From positions 4,737,001 to 4,801,000 of the forward strand of contig NC_089433.1 in assembly GCF_026210795.1 (NCBI RefSeq): DNA of 64,000 nt, in the 5' to 3' direction. The DNA comes from Rhizophagus irregularis. Taxonomy: Eukaryota > Glomeromycota > Glomeromycetes > Glomerales > Glomeraceae. Shown piece by piece: positions 36,565-48,678 of the stretch. The notes under the pieces were generated by a model. That model had not been told where the DNA came from. It saw nothing but the letters and a program-made list of their open reading frames with translations, and did no database searches. Positions within the stretch are counted from its first letter, which is position 1; every line of letters starts with the position of its first letter. Position numbers and translations under genes: made by a program.

Positions 36565-37124
36565 AAACAAAAAAAAAAATTTTAATATGATATATCAATA
36601 TGCTTTGAAATTGATTCTTTCATGAAATTACAAAATTTTTGTACTGAATTGGTTACGACTTACGAGTGAAGTTGGCTAAGAAAAAAAGATGATGAAAAAA
36701 AATTTTGGAGTTTCAAATTAAATTAAGTAAGAAAACACTGAACACTGAAATTAAAATTATTTTACTTCTAAAGAATAAATAAATTTGAGCTAAAAAAAAA
36801 AGAGGGAAACGTGCAAGGGAAACACAATTTATATTCCAAATTATTAGAATATTTAATAAGTACAAATTAATAAATACGAATTATTAATTCAACATCTTCG
36901 ATAATTTTTAAATCTCTAAAATGTTAAATCCACTACCAAGAATTTCATATATAAAAATTTAACTGCACTATCGTTATATCCTTTATAAATATTAATTTAG
37001 TTTTGTCTTTAACAAATAAAAACAAACGTGATTAACGTGATTAATAATTATCAAAAAGAAGCCAAGATTTGGTCTCATATATGTTTTATTTTTTTTATTT
37101 AACAAGAAAATTATCGATATTTAG

Positions 37125-38645
37125 TTAGCTTCTTATTATTTGAAAGACTTCATAATCTTCTATTGAAAATTCATCTTCAGTGTCTCTTATATTTCTTTCA
37201 TACATCACTTTTTTACAATAAGTTACATTAAAAGATTTAGTATTTCTAGAAATTATGTTAAGATCTTGGCCGAACTGTGGACCACATGATCTGCTATAAT
37301 CTAATGCTCGCCATGCGTCTCTTACATTACTTAAAATTGCATCTTTAATATTCTTATTTTTAAAAGAAAAAATAAAACTTTTATTAGTATAACACCATTT
37401 GCCAGTAGTTTCCCACTTCATAGGATTATATCCACCAAGAATTTCTTCATTTCCTTTTACTTTAATAAATGTAACAGTATTAGTTTTGCCATCGCATAAT
37501 TCATGAAATTTTTTAGGAGTAAATCCATCTCGACTTCCTCTTAATAATAATTCAAATTTGTATGGTAAATATAATTCCTCATAATTATCATTATTTATAG
37601 CTACTTTATCAACCCATTTTGAAACGGTTGAAATAATATTAGAATCTACAATTTTTGAATCAATAATTTGGGAATCGACAATTTTAATTTCATCATTCTT
37701 AATTTTTCTTGGGCGTAAAACGTTGTATTTTGACACACCACCAGGTTCCAAATAAGAATTCAATAAATCTTCATATAATTGTTGATCTAAGAGTTTTTGA
37801 TATGGACGAACTTTTTGCGAGAATTCTCTAGACGATAAACTAAAAAATCTAATTAAAGGCAAACAGTGTTGCAAAATATTTTTCATCGTTTTGAAATCAT
37901 CATCCGACCAAGTTTTAGGATCCGGAATGAGAGATGGATTTTGTGCAAGACCCCATTTTAATACATGTTCCCACACTTCGATTTCTTTCATTTGTAAATC
38001 ATCATTTTTAATAAGTGAAATTAAAAATTTTTCGGAAAGTGTGGTAAAATCAAAAGATTTGAATATTTTTTCGGGTGATTGAATCATTAAATTTGTACAA
38101 AATTCTTGAAGTTCAAATAAATTATTAGATTGTGAAGAAATTTGTTGAGTAATTCCAAAATGTTGTTCTAACAAATCCGACTTATTTTCAATTAAATATT
38201 TTTGTAAATAATCAACTAGTTCTTGAAGATGAAGCTTATCTGCAGCTACCAATGTATTTAGAATATTTAAAGTTTCTTGTCCATTCAACAAAAGAATTCC
38301 ACCATAAATATACCTATAATAAAAAAAAAAATTTAATTATTAAATATTTACAGTAATGTAAATTTAATTGTGAAAATTAAAAACTTACCTTAAAATAATT
38401 TGAAAAATTTCTGGTGATATATTTGGTAATTTAATATGAGCTAATACGTTATCGTTGTTCTTTTTATTGGAAGCTAATATTCGTCGTAAATATGGAGAAC
38501 GGTAACACAAAATATTCATGTGAGCACGAAAAATTTTTACGTTAGGATCTTCACCAACTTCAATTGTAACATCATAATATTCATTATCTTCCAAAAGTTC
38601 AATATAATTTTGGCTTAATAATTTGGAAAATAATTCAGCAGACAT
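37125..38645 (-). CDS. BTB/POZ-BACK-TLDc protein 1
   Basis: Exon 1 is 38645-38389, the intron 38388-38314 (gtaagt to attatag) and exon 2 38313-37125; an Arg codon is split 2+1. The product is 481 aa. Residues about 20-125 form a BTB/POZ domain (YYDVTIEVGE, FRAHMNILCYRSPYLRRIL, IFQIILRYIYGG). A BACK-like helical linker spans about 130-260 (LISLIKNDDLQMKEIEVWEH, LPLIRFFSLSSREF). Residues about 305-478 are a TLDc domain (YKFELLLRGSRDGFTPKKFH, EILGGYNPMKW, DYEVFQII). BTB domains dimerise and often recruit Cullin-3 ligases; TLDc domains are linked to oxidative-stress functions and, in some animals and yeasts, to V-ATPase. The role of this family in mycorrhizal fungi, where it is greatly expanded, is unknown. 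It is a paralogue of the 57529 gene. Confidence 0.9.
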
Positions 38646-38699
38646 TATTTTACGTATTTTTTTAAAAAAATAAGAAAGAAGAAAAAAAAACTATATTTT

Positions 38700-40160
38700 T
38701 TATTGTTTTTAAATTTGTGGAGTTAAATAATGATGATAATCTGTGCCCATATATTAGCACAAACTTTTGTTACACAATTCAAGGGGACCAATCGGACCAT
38801 AGTAATCTATCTAATTAAAAAAATTTTGTCATATTTAGATTACCCATATAAATAATTTGAATTGTGTAACATTCAAAAGTGTGATATTCTTGCGCCCGAT
38901 CTATTTCGTATTTATCATATCATCATAATTAAGAAAATCTTTAAACTGATACATTTCCGGTTAATTAAAATTTTAACTGGATTTTTTTTTATTCTAATGA
39001 ATTAATACTGACAAAAAAAAGTATATTAATTGCGGTTATTACCATTCTCTTAGTTACCACAACTAACCATTTCTAAATAATTATTTTTTTTATTTTTTTA
39101 ATCTTTTTTATTGATTTTTTTATCCCTTCGGTTAACTTTAACAAAATTTTTTCTTATTCTTTTTTTATTATATTTTTATTGGATTGGAATTTATCAAAAT
39201 TTTTGGAATTTTTTTTTATCCCAAAAGAATATTATTATTCTTTTTTAGTTTAGATCAAAACTACAATCAAATTAGAACTATGTCCTACAAATTTTTTGAT
39301 GTTTGATGAGATTTTTTTTAATCAATGATATTGTTTCTGACTAATAAATTCGTGTAAAAATATTTTTTTTTTAGTATCAACAAATTTTTTTTTAGTTAGT
39401 TTGTTTTTAATTATATAGATACATAACAATATTAATAATTTTGTAATGAGAACTTTTTTTGTTTATTGAGATTTTTTTTTTTCGATGTAGTGAGAACTTT
39501 TTTTTGTTTATTGAGATTAATTTTTTTAATATTATTTCCTGACTAATAAATTCACATAAAAATATTTTTTTTTATGAGATTGTTTTTAATTATATAGATA
39601 CATAACAATATTTACCTGCATATTAATAAGTTTCGAATAATAGTAAGTCACGTGATATATATTATTACGTGACAGTCGTGACACCTGTGCAATCCAGCAG
39701 TATTAAATCAACGAATATTTATGCCATGAATTTGCTGCGACTTCATAACAATATTAAATTTTGACGCATTGTACGACAATATCGGAATCATCACTTCAAA
39801 AATGAATAATATAATTTACTCAAGATCGGGCGTAATAACAATTTGATACTTCCCCTTTTAACATATAAAATTATAAAATATTTCCAAAAGGATCATTTTA
39901 CATTCATGCATTTTAGTTAACAGATTATGGTGTCGTTTAACGATTCTATTATTATGGGAAAATCAAAATATCGTGTTATTAATATTTACTTGAATGATCA
40001 TGATATTTACTTAATAATTCATTACCTTTAAATACACTATTCAATTATCCTAGTTGAGTTTTGGTTAAAATTACATTTACTATGTCATATTGATAGGTTA
40101 AATATATATGTACCACTATTATAACAATATTTTTTGAAAATGAAGTAAATTTACATACCC
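38700..40160. other. AT-rich intergenic with short duplicated blocks
   Basis: No gene is visible. Blocks such as gactaataaattc..aaaaatattttttt and ttttaattatatagatacataacaatatt occur twice (39335-39430 and 39540-39610), which indicates local duplication. Confidence 0.45.
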
Positions 40161-40166
40161 TCGAAA

Positions 40167-40847
40167 TTGATTTTTTTTAACGAATTTATCAATAATATTC
40201 TTGAATTAATTTTACAGAATAAAATAATAAACCCTATATACATTACTATATATCTAAATTTTTTTAAAAATATCAACACAAAATGCAGTCAATTTCAATA
40301 CAAGATTTTCAACAACAAGAAGAAATTCATCATCCTGGAATTGTCAAACTTTATATATAAAGTTGTAGAACTTGCTACCTATACTTCCGATTTTGCCACT
40401 GATGCTATAAATATATTAACTGAGAATAAATTAAATACTGTAGATCATTCAACGAGACAAAATTATGGTTACAATGATATCGATGATAATGATGATGAAA
40501 ATGCTTATGATCATAAGAAAAAAGATGTTTCTACTTGGGATGAAAATGTAGAAACTTTTGAAGATGAAGAACCTCCTCCACCTTACGATAATTCTACTAA
40601 AACTAAACCTTCACTTATAATTTCTATATCACCCTCACAACAAGATTATCCAACTACTCAGACTGAAACTAAACCTTCATTTACAATTTCTACGTCACTC
40701 TCACAACAAGATTATCCAACTACTCAATCAATACCAACAAATTCACCAACAAATTCAACTTCACGACAAAGACAATTCCGTGTTTGTTGTGGCTGTAGAT
40801 TTGTACGTCACAAATCATCTTCAAAAATGAGTAATAATTTCCAATAA
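40167..40847 (+). CDS. Hypothetical acidic protein with PPxY motif, possibly decayed
   Basis: The frame is 226 aa. The first 60 residues are AT-driven and probably not authentic. In that stretch an alternative frame starting at ATG 40283 reads MQSISIQDFQQQEEIHHPGI and is more protein-like, but it stops at 40357. From about residue 62 the main frame reads YKVVELATYTSDFATDAINI, an acidic region (NDIDDNDDENAYD), EEPPPPYDN with a PPxY WW-binding motif, and two tandem 22-residue repeats (TKPSLIISISPSQQDYPTTQ and TKPSFTISTSLSQQDYPTTQ). It ends in a Cys/basic stretch (CCGCRFVRHK). Protein-like sequence continues after the stop in other frames (DNNVDDDEDIILKRL, then MIAEAEAASNSKVEVTEIEM). One or two frameshifts, or missed introns, are therefore likely. 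Function unknown. Confidence 0.4.
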   Translation: MIFFNEFINNILELILQNKIINPIYITIYLNFFKNINTKCSQFQYKIFNNKKKFIILELSNFIYKVVELATYTSDFATDAINILTENKLNTVDHSTRQNYGYNDIDDNDDENAYDHKKKDVSTWDENVETFEDEEPPPPYDNSTKTKPSLIISISPSQQDYPTTQTETKPSFTISTSLSQQDYPTTQSIPTNSPTNSTSRQRQFRVCCGCRFVRHKSSSKMSNNFQ

Positions 40848-41190
40848 TACATCTGATAATAATGTCGATGATGATGAAGATATTATCCTTAAAAGACTAA
40901 TAGTAAAATATCTGTTATGATAGCCGAAGCTGAAGCTGCTTCAAATAGTAAGGTTGAAGTTACAGAAATTGAAATGATACTTGCCAAGGAAAAAGAACAC
41001 GAAGAATGAATTATGAAAGAATTTGGAATTCAAACTCTTAATATTCACAATATCAATTATAATAACAATTACAATTACTTTTACTGAATTCTTTTAAAAA
41101 TTTATTTAAAATTTCTTTTTTGCTTGTAAAATAATTTTGTACAATCGGATAACAAAACTTCATTAAGTAGAACACAAACTATTATACAAA

Positions 41191-41460
41191 ATGTCAAAAA
41201 AAATAGTTTTACTGAGGGAAGAGCTAACAAATAACTTTATGGAGAAGTTCATAGCAAGTTTTGAGGTTTTTAACAAAAATATACAAGATAAAATCGCTGA
41301 AAGAATTTCAAGACTTTAATACGAAGACGTTCAAAACTGTACCAGTAGACCAAATAAATAACGCTGTTTCAGAAACAGACAAACGAATAGTACGTTCACC
41401 TCAAGCAATATATTTAGTATTTTTTTTATTAGACTGGAGTGCTAGTATAATACGAAAAAC
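41191..41460 (+). pseudogene. Short coiled-coil-like fragment
   Basis: ATG 41191 opens a 42-aa frame (MSKKIVLLREELTNNFMEKF, then IASFEVFNKNIQDKIAERIS) that stops at 41319. A second frame continues with NTKTFKTVPVDQINNAVSET, then DKRIVRSPQ. It looks like the end of a gene broken by a frameshift. It faces the 3' end of the Argonaute gene. Confidence 0.3.
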
Positions 41461-41618
41461 TTGAGTTTCTTGAAAATTTCCTCTCCTCAGCGAGCACAGC
41501 AACAACTCACAGTCATGTGAGCATAGATAAAATTTAAAATTTAAATATATATTTTTTTTTTTTGATAAATATAATGCAAGGTAAAGTTTTTCATTTCTGA
41601 TAATTTTATATGATGTTG

Positions 41619-44600
41619 TTATATATAGTACATAACCTAAAAGGAAGGGTTTGTTATAGAAATGAGATAATTTATAATAATTCACTTTCAAATCATCTTT
41701 AATTTACCTTTTGTAGCTCTTTCACCGCTCCAAAATTGATTGCAACACCTTCAGATGATTCCGTATCAGTGTTACAGAATGAGAATGAGTAAAGTCTTGC
41801 CCTTGTGGCAGCTAGGCGGGCGTAATATACTGGAGGTACCTATTTAAAAATAATACGATATTTATCATTTACCGCATACAATGATAACAAATGCAATTTA
41901 AAATCTTACCAAAGATACTGCACGTGTACAACGCACATAAGTATGACAGAGATTATAAGATAAAGTTTGTAACCTAAATTATTAATTATATATTAATTAC
42001 GTATAATAATTAATTATTAAATTAAATTAAATTGACTTGCCTATTTGCATCAAATCCATTTTCGTCATATAAAACTTGATAATAAGTTGGCCGAGACGTC
42101 CCATGTAGTCCAGCATGACTTAATAAATCTGGTAAGGAATTAAAGTCATTTAGAAATGCTACAAAATTTATATGTCAATGCACAATTTAATTACTTACAA
42201 AAATCAAATTCAAATGGATGTGTAATGTCCATATCGACAACAGTACCAGGAAGACAATTTCCTGATTTATCAGCATTTTTCTTTTCTATTGGAAAAAAAC
42301 GTGTGTGGTGTCTCTTCTGTATCACAACAAATGTGATAGTGGGTCTATAATCAGCCTCAAGACTTTGACACGCGTCTGTAGAATTAAATAGGTTAAAAAA
42401 AAAGCAGGAATAAAATCTAAAAATAATATGTTTCAATTACATTTAATCGCGGCTAGTTCACTTTCTAGCACATACATAAATTGACTCTTTGAAACACCGT
42501 TTCGGTAAAATAAAATTTTTTTGGGTTTTAACCCACAAGCTTGATAAAATGTTTTTAACGATTCTTTAACCATATTTGCTAAATCTGTTAATATATCGGT
42601 ATGACTTTGAACTCTAATTGATGCTGCATAACATGATGCCTTAACATTCACAGAACTACATAGGGCAGCATAAGATGGACCTTCATTATTGCCTGAAGAG
42701 ATATGTGAGAAACATAAATATATTAGTAAGATAATTCATGTGGAAAAAAAATTACAATTTACCAGACAAAGGATGAGTAACGCTTGCGCCCATCAAAATA
42801 GTAGGCTCATCTACCAAGAATTGAATATGTTCAGGAATGAGGAATGAATTCTCTCCTCCAAGTTTAATGTTCATCTTTAGGCAAACGTTTGCACAATATT
42901 GTTTTACCGGTTTGTTCGTATGTTTACTTTGGATACACTGTGTTGCGATACCAATAACTGTGTCACTAATACGTTTAATTTCAGCATATAAATATAATCC
43001 AGTATTTGGAAGAATACAAAGAATAAGCTGTGGTTTAGCTCCCCACGCCTTGTCTCTAGCCTTCAACCAAGCTTTTTGTAATGATTCTTTAGTATCTCCT
43101 ATAGGATTTGCGCGACATATAGGAGGATCCCTCTCTGAGATATTCTGTTATAGGCGATTAAAAACTTGAATGATTCATACGAAAAAGAGTTGGTATAATT
43201 TAACTTACCATTCCCGTATCTTGACATGTAGTAATTAATTCTCTCACGAAAAGCTTAATAGCTTGATCAGGTAAGTCTTTATAACTTAAAAAGGCCAAAA
43301 CTGACCATGAGCTGAGGATGGCACCATTTATTACTTTTTTATCCCGTAAATTCCACGATCCACAATTTGGCCGGACACAACTCTCCCTTGATGACTGATG
43401 GTATTGAATTGTTGGAGTTGGGAGAATTCTAGCGTTTACCTATAAACTTGCGTTATTGAAGATTTGAAGTTACATACTTATGATGCAATAATAATATTTC
43501 AAACCTACCACAGCCATATTGTTTGATACTTCTATCCCAAATTGTTTAAGATATTCGTTATTTTGGTAATTTAATATATTGAGACCAGTTTGAATCCTAT
43601 TTGCCCGAATGGTCGGATTTTGACGAGCAAAGTTCGTCATTTTATCTGATAGATCCCTATCCAATTTCCGCATATATCGTTGTTCCTGTTATACGAAATA
43701 AAAATTTTTTAATAAAAAATTTCTTATAATCATGTGATATAACTAGATGAATATGTAGTTACCGGAATTACGTCACAAATTTCAATCGGGAGATGAATAT
43801 TTTTTCTTGCGATAATGCAAGGAAGAAATGGGTATAATAAACGTCTATATTTATTTTGAAAATAGGTTTCCACATTGATCTTATTACTGTTATCTACATC
43901 AAGCATAGTGTCAGAAGCTGAAGTTTGAGTTAATTTCTCAATCTTAAATTTTCGTTTATTTTCCGGTCTATGATTATCATTTATTCTAAGATTTTTTATT
44001 CCCTTCTCAACTTTTTGACGTTCCATATCTGATAATCCTCTACGTAGGTCATTGGGAGATCTGAGACCCAATATTTTTGCAACCATCTGAATAAGTGGAC
44101 CACCTTCATAGAAAGTGGTAGCACTTAAGTCTATATTAATCATCATTTTACCCATTGTAGGACGTGCTGATTGGTAATACCCCTGCCAAGCCTCCATACC
44201 CTCACGGAGGGACGTAGCTCCCTGCGGAGTGTAAAATGGATTACGTAAAGTAGGATATTTTGCAGAAATCTCGTGACGGATAATGATGTTCATTGCATTT
44301 ATTGCTTATTACATAAATATGATTATAATCCATTATGAGGTTCATTTTTATTAAAGAAAGAAAAGAAAAGAAAAGAAAAAGCTTACCCATTTTGCAATTG
44401 TTGGTCATATTGCCTTTTGCATTTAAAAATTGGAATAGGTCTTCCATGTCAATATCTCTAGCTTTTCTTATTACAATTTTAAATCCTTGAGGTGGACGTG
44501 TTTTAGTCATGGGTGCACTACCTTTCTCTAATTCCACCTAATTATGATAATTAAACTTAATAATTTCAAGTCAAAAAAAAGTAAAAAATAAACAAAATAA

Positions 44601-44975
44601 TTTACTTCAAAAATTTTGCTTTCAAATGGCAATTTCTTATGTGTAAACATATTTGCTTTTCCTACAAACATTTGCTATTAGTTAGTAAGTATCCATTTCC
44701 TTCTTTTAAATACAAGCATTGATAATTCAATATTTATATATCGACGTACCATCGTATACTGGTTTTACACCCCCAAGGGCATTTTTGTTTTCCTCCGAAA
44801 AACAGGCAAATACTTTCCTATTTAATCGCGGGGGTACCTCAGGACTTATCGTTACATCATAATGTGTAATTTTCATTTTCGGCAACTTAGTAACTTCAAA
44901 GAAGTTTGTTTGAACTTTTATCGGTTCATTTTCAATACCTGGTCTTTTCATAATCTGGAAAGTTTCTTTTTTCAT
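41619..44975 (-). CDS. AGO: Argonaute (PAZ-MID-PIWI) with substituted slicer residues
   Basis: Thirteen exons: 44975-44750, 44661-44606, 44537-44387, 44304-43763, 43685-43509, 43439-43209, 43144-42763, 42692-42441, 42375-42199, 42158-42041, 41973-41910, 41839-41708, 41636-41619. All phases join, giving 841 aa, a normal length. All introns are GT-AG except the one after exon 10, which begins GCAAGT. The last exon is 18 nt and supplies VMYYI plus stop. Domains: N/L1 to about 230; PAZ about 235-340 ([20 protein letters not shown]); MID about 400-555, keeping the guide 5'-phosphate residues Tyr514, Lys518, Gln530, Lys551 and Lys555; PIWI to the end ([39 protein letters not shown]). The DDH slicer triad is replaced: Ser582 in GASVTHP, Asn653 in FYRNGVS, Arg800 in YYARLAA. 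The Glu-finger position appears to be Asp (SHTDILTDL). The protein should bind small-RNA guides but not slice. AGO genes are expanded in Rhizophagus, to my knowledge. Confidence 0.93.
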
Positions 44976-44999
44976 ATTATAAAATTGATAATAAAAAAA

Positions 45000-45724
45000 A
45001 AATATTTTTTTTTAATTTCTTTTTCGTAACTTGTGATAAAGAAAATATTAAAAGAAATCGAAATAAAATAAATTTTTTTTTTCCTTTTGGCTTATTGTAG
45101 GCAAGTACGGCAAATAAAGTTTTGGGGATAGTCAACAAAAATTTAGGGTTAGGTATATTTGATGATCGCTAACCAAAAATAGAAATAATTTGGGTACCGA
45201 TCAAATTCTTCATAATGAAATTTTTTTTGTAAGAATGGGTAGATGAAAAGATTAATGGGAAGATATTGAATTTCTGATTTTAATAAATTTAGTAATCTAG
45301 ATAGAAAATATTGATAAAATAAAAAAGCTAATTGGGAGAACGTATTTTTTCCAACATTATATCTGTAGCAAAATGTCTAGCTATTTGATCATCGTGCATC
45401 ATAAAGTAATGAATTATATTAATTTTAATTATTAAAGCAATTTAATTATTATCTTTTTTTTTTAAATAGTTAAGTAAAATTGATAATATTGAATTGACAG
45501 GTATAACGCGAATATTACAATATTTTTATGAAATAAATTAAAAAGAAAGAAACTCAAAACATCTGAAAGATAGCTAATCGTTTTTATTTAATTAAAATAA
45601 AATAAATAAAATAAAATGAATATTTCCGATATTTTTTTTTATAATCAATAACAAAGACAAAATAAAAAAAACCTATTTAGTAATAGTTAAGTATGAAATT
45701 AATATTTAATAATCCATCATATAT
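45000..45724. other. AT-rich intergenic upstream of the Argonaute gene
   Basis: No gene is visible. It should hold the Argonaute promoter; no clear TATA box is seen. Confidence 0.4.
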
Positions 45725-45989
45725 CCCTATAAAAAAAGAATGTCCGGAAATTGTAGCTGAAAACGTCCGGAAAATGTTTATTTGTCTGGAATATGTCCGG
45801 AATATTGCAATATTCCGGACGTTGGAAAATTTCCATTTTCCGGAAAATGTCCAGAAAATGTCTAGGAGGGTTCAGACTCAGCGTCCAGAAAGTGTCCGGA
45901 ATATTGCAATTTTCTGGACGTTTTCCGGACACACGGACATTTTCCGGATGTTTTTAGCTACAATTTCCGGACATTTTTTTTTTACAGGG
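45725..45989. mobile_element. Palindromic MITE, CCCTATAAAAAAA terminus, GTCCGGAA repeats
   Basis: The left end ccctataaaaaaagaatgtc, cggaaattgtagct is inverted at the right end agctacaatttccggacatt, then ttttttttacaggg. The flanks carry ATAT on both sides (45721-45724 and 45990-45993), a likely target duplication. The inside is filled with alternating tgtccgga and ttccggac units, so the whole 265 bp can fold into one long hairpin. The open frames on both strands (45693-46019, 45717-45932) are repeat by-products. Confidence 0.82.
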
Positions 45990-46091
45990 ATATCAAAAGT
46001 GATTTCTTTGGTAGTATAATCTTTATAATATTAATAAAAATCAATTAATTTACAATTTTAAATTGCATTATTATTATAAATGTAATTAGTG

Positions 46092-47832
46092 TTACTTACT
46101 ATTGTTGTTAGGTTTTCTAGAATTAATATCATTATCAATGTCAAACTCAAGTTCCTTTGTTAAATAATCTGAATAAGGTAAATTTTGATTAAATCATCAT
46201 ACAAAAATAAAATAAGAAAACTTAACATCACTTTACCATTATTTTTGTTTATCTTGACTCTTTTAACGTTCTCATCTAATATAATAATTTTATTTTAAAA
46301 AAATAGAAATTAGTTATAAAACATTTAAAATAAAATTATTGTTTTATACCTTTATTATCATTATCATCTTCGATATTTCCACCAACAAACTTTCTTTTAT
46401 TATTTTGATCATGAAAATGTGATCCTAGTAAATTATTAAAAAAAAAAGATATTAAAATTATTACGATATTTACCATTTTAAGAAAAAATGAGTAAGTAAT
46501 AATATCAACAAAGAATAATACTTGGAATTTTTAAACTTCTGGTGGATTCTACAGATTTTATCATTGTACTCAAAGATCTACTTTTATATATAGCACCTGG
46601 ATTATATGTTGCTATAGGTCCAATATCTGGTGACCTAATGATTTTAGTGCGATTGAAATTACGTCTATCAAACTCATTTTTTCTAATAACCCAAATTTTA
46701 TCCAATAATTCAGTAACCGTTGGTCTTTTATTTGGATCAGAATGCCAACATTCTTTCATTAATTCAATATAGCCTTCAGGTGCATTTGTAACAATTGGGG
46801 GACGATGTCCATCACATATTTCAATAATAAGTTCTGTATCATGATCTCGACCCCAAAATGGTCTTCTACCTGTCATTAATTCCCACATGATCATACTGAA
46901 ACTATATATATCTGAAGCTTTAGTATATTTTTGTCCTCGAAAAATCTCAGGGGCAATGTAAGGAATAATTCCATAAATCTCACTATCGTCATTATCTGAT
47001 GATTCAATTGCGGATTTACTTAACCCTAAATCGCCTGTTATTGCAGTATAGGTAAAAAAATCATTAATAAATATATTCCCGCTATGATAATCTTTGTGAA
47101 TAATGTTTACTTCATGTATTTGTTTAAGTCCAGATAAAATTTCCTTCACAATTAATAGCTTAACTTCCCACTCAATACAAAAAAAATTGTCTGTTATCAA
47201 ATGTGTTAAATTTCCTCCTTCATAATATTTTGTAATAATCATAAAATTTTGGGTATAAGGATCTTGGGTAATCCCATAGTACATGCAGATATTATTAGAA
47301 TAGTAAAGAATGCAATTTGAAATATAATTGTAATATGTCTTGAGCTAAAATAAATAATTGAAATAAATTATTTTATAGTAGAATTTATGAATTGCTTAAA
47401 TTTATTGTACGGTACCTCATTTAAATGTATAGAATTTATGTTCTTAGAATTATTTAATTCCTTTAGAGCAACTGTTGTTTTACCACATCTATTATATTCT
47501 TGCTTGTAATCGTTCCAATGTGTTATAGGACCATCGACCCAAGTGGCTTTATAAACTTTGCTAAATCCTCCTTCAGCAATAAACTTTACATCTTTGAATC
47601 TACTATAAGGAACAAATTCCATTCTCCACCCATTTTTATAATGATTAGCTAACGTGTATCTTATAAAAGTATCAATAACGTTATTATCACTTAACGAAAT
47701 TGACGAAACCATTTTTTCATTACGACATTGATTGCAAATCTGATAAAATCTGACAATTTTGCGATCACACTGTCTACATTTCTTAAAAAATGTTGGATTT
47801 TGTGTCGTTTGTTTTGGATTATTTAGAGACAT
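46092..47832 (-). CDS. Protein kinase, tyrosine-kinase-like group, with N-terminal zinc-ribbon-like motif
   Basis: Exons: 47832-47416, 47344-46522, 46424-46350, 46275-46237, 46168-46092; all introns are GT-AG and the phases join to 476 aa. The N-terminus has C19-x2-C22 and C33-x2-C36, a short zinc-ribbon-like motif. Kinase domain about 83-330: glycine loop FIAEGGFSKVY, ATP Lys124 in VALKEL, catalytic loop HKDYHSGNIF (Asp224, Asn229), metal motif GDLGLS (Asp244; Leu in place of the usual Phe), APE at 270-272, then DIYSFSMIMWELMTGRRPFW. All catalytic residues are present, so it should be active. The three small last exons encode a hydrophilic tail ending DYLTKELEFDIDNDINSRKP. This tail is common in expanded kinase families of mycorrhizal fungi, as I recall. 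If the exon 2 donor at 46521 is ignored, the protein would stop six residues later, so splicing is needed for the tail. Substrate unknown. Confidence 0.88.
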
Positions 47833-48678
47833 ATTAATTATTTTGTTTCATAAATTTCGTACCGAATAAAAAATTAATTATACATCAAAGAATTATTTAT
47901 TTACATAATAATAAGCATTATAGAATTCTCTATCCGAAATCTAAGAAAATTAAGAAAATTCTAATTAAAAGAAGTTTATCCTTTTAAGGAAAAAATCGAC
48001 TTGATACATTAAAAAAAAAATCAATTAGCTATTTAGAGAATATTTCTGGAAAACATTAAATAATCCTCTGAAATTACACAAACCGAAAGTTTTTATAGAA
48101 AGTAAGTCCATACTTAAATGATTAGCTTAATACATTAAGTTTTAATTTTATAACTCCGAAGCCACCAAAGAATATTCTAATGCAATTCAAATTTAGGTTA
48201 ATGCAAGTATTGTGTAATTATTTGAGATATATATATACATACTGTATATATATTACCATAAGACTTGTTGCGGATGGTTCAATCTGGTTCATGGTGGTGA
48301 CCACATTCTAATATTTTAATTTTTAAATAAGTTTGTGTATCACGTAGGCCGACATCGAATTACACTAACGGCCTATCAAACCGACTGCAGAATTATCCGT
48401 TATTAATATACAATTTACTAGACAAAAAATGTAAGATTGTCTAGTTTGTATCTATTAATACAATAGAGAGATTCAAAGATAAAAAATAATATTTTATTAA
48501 AGTCAACAAAGTTACAACAGTAATAAATGTAAAAAAAAATTCGACAATTTACAATTTAAAACTAAATTTTACTATGTCATAATAAAACAAGAGCCATTAA
48601 GTTTTCAATAAAAAATAACAAATACGACTATTGTTGTTAATATTATTTTGATGATTAAAACTACTGAATTTTAATATT
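47833..48678. other. AT-rich intergenic
   Basis: No gene can be supported. It should contain the kinase promoter and the 3' end of the 48679 gene. Confidence 0.4.

Noticed and set aside
42837-43169. 110-aa plus-strand frame
   Set aside because: Antisense shadow of Argonaute exon 7.
45693-46019. Open frames on both strands across the 45725 element
   Set aside because: They result from the palindromic repeat; the peptide is a translation of repeated gtccgga units.
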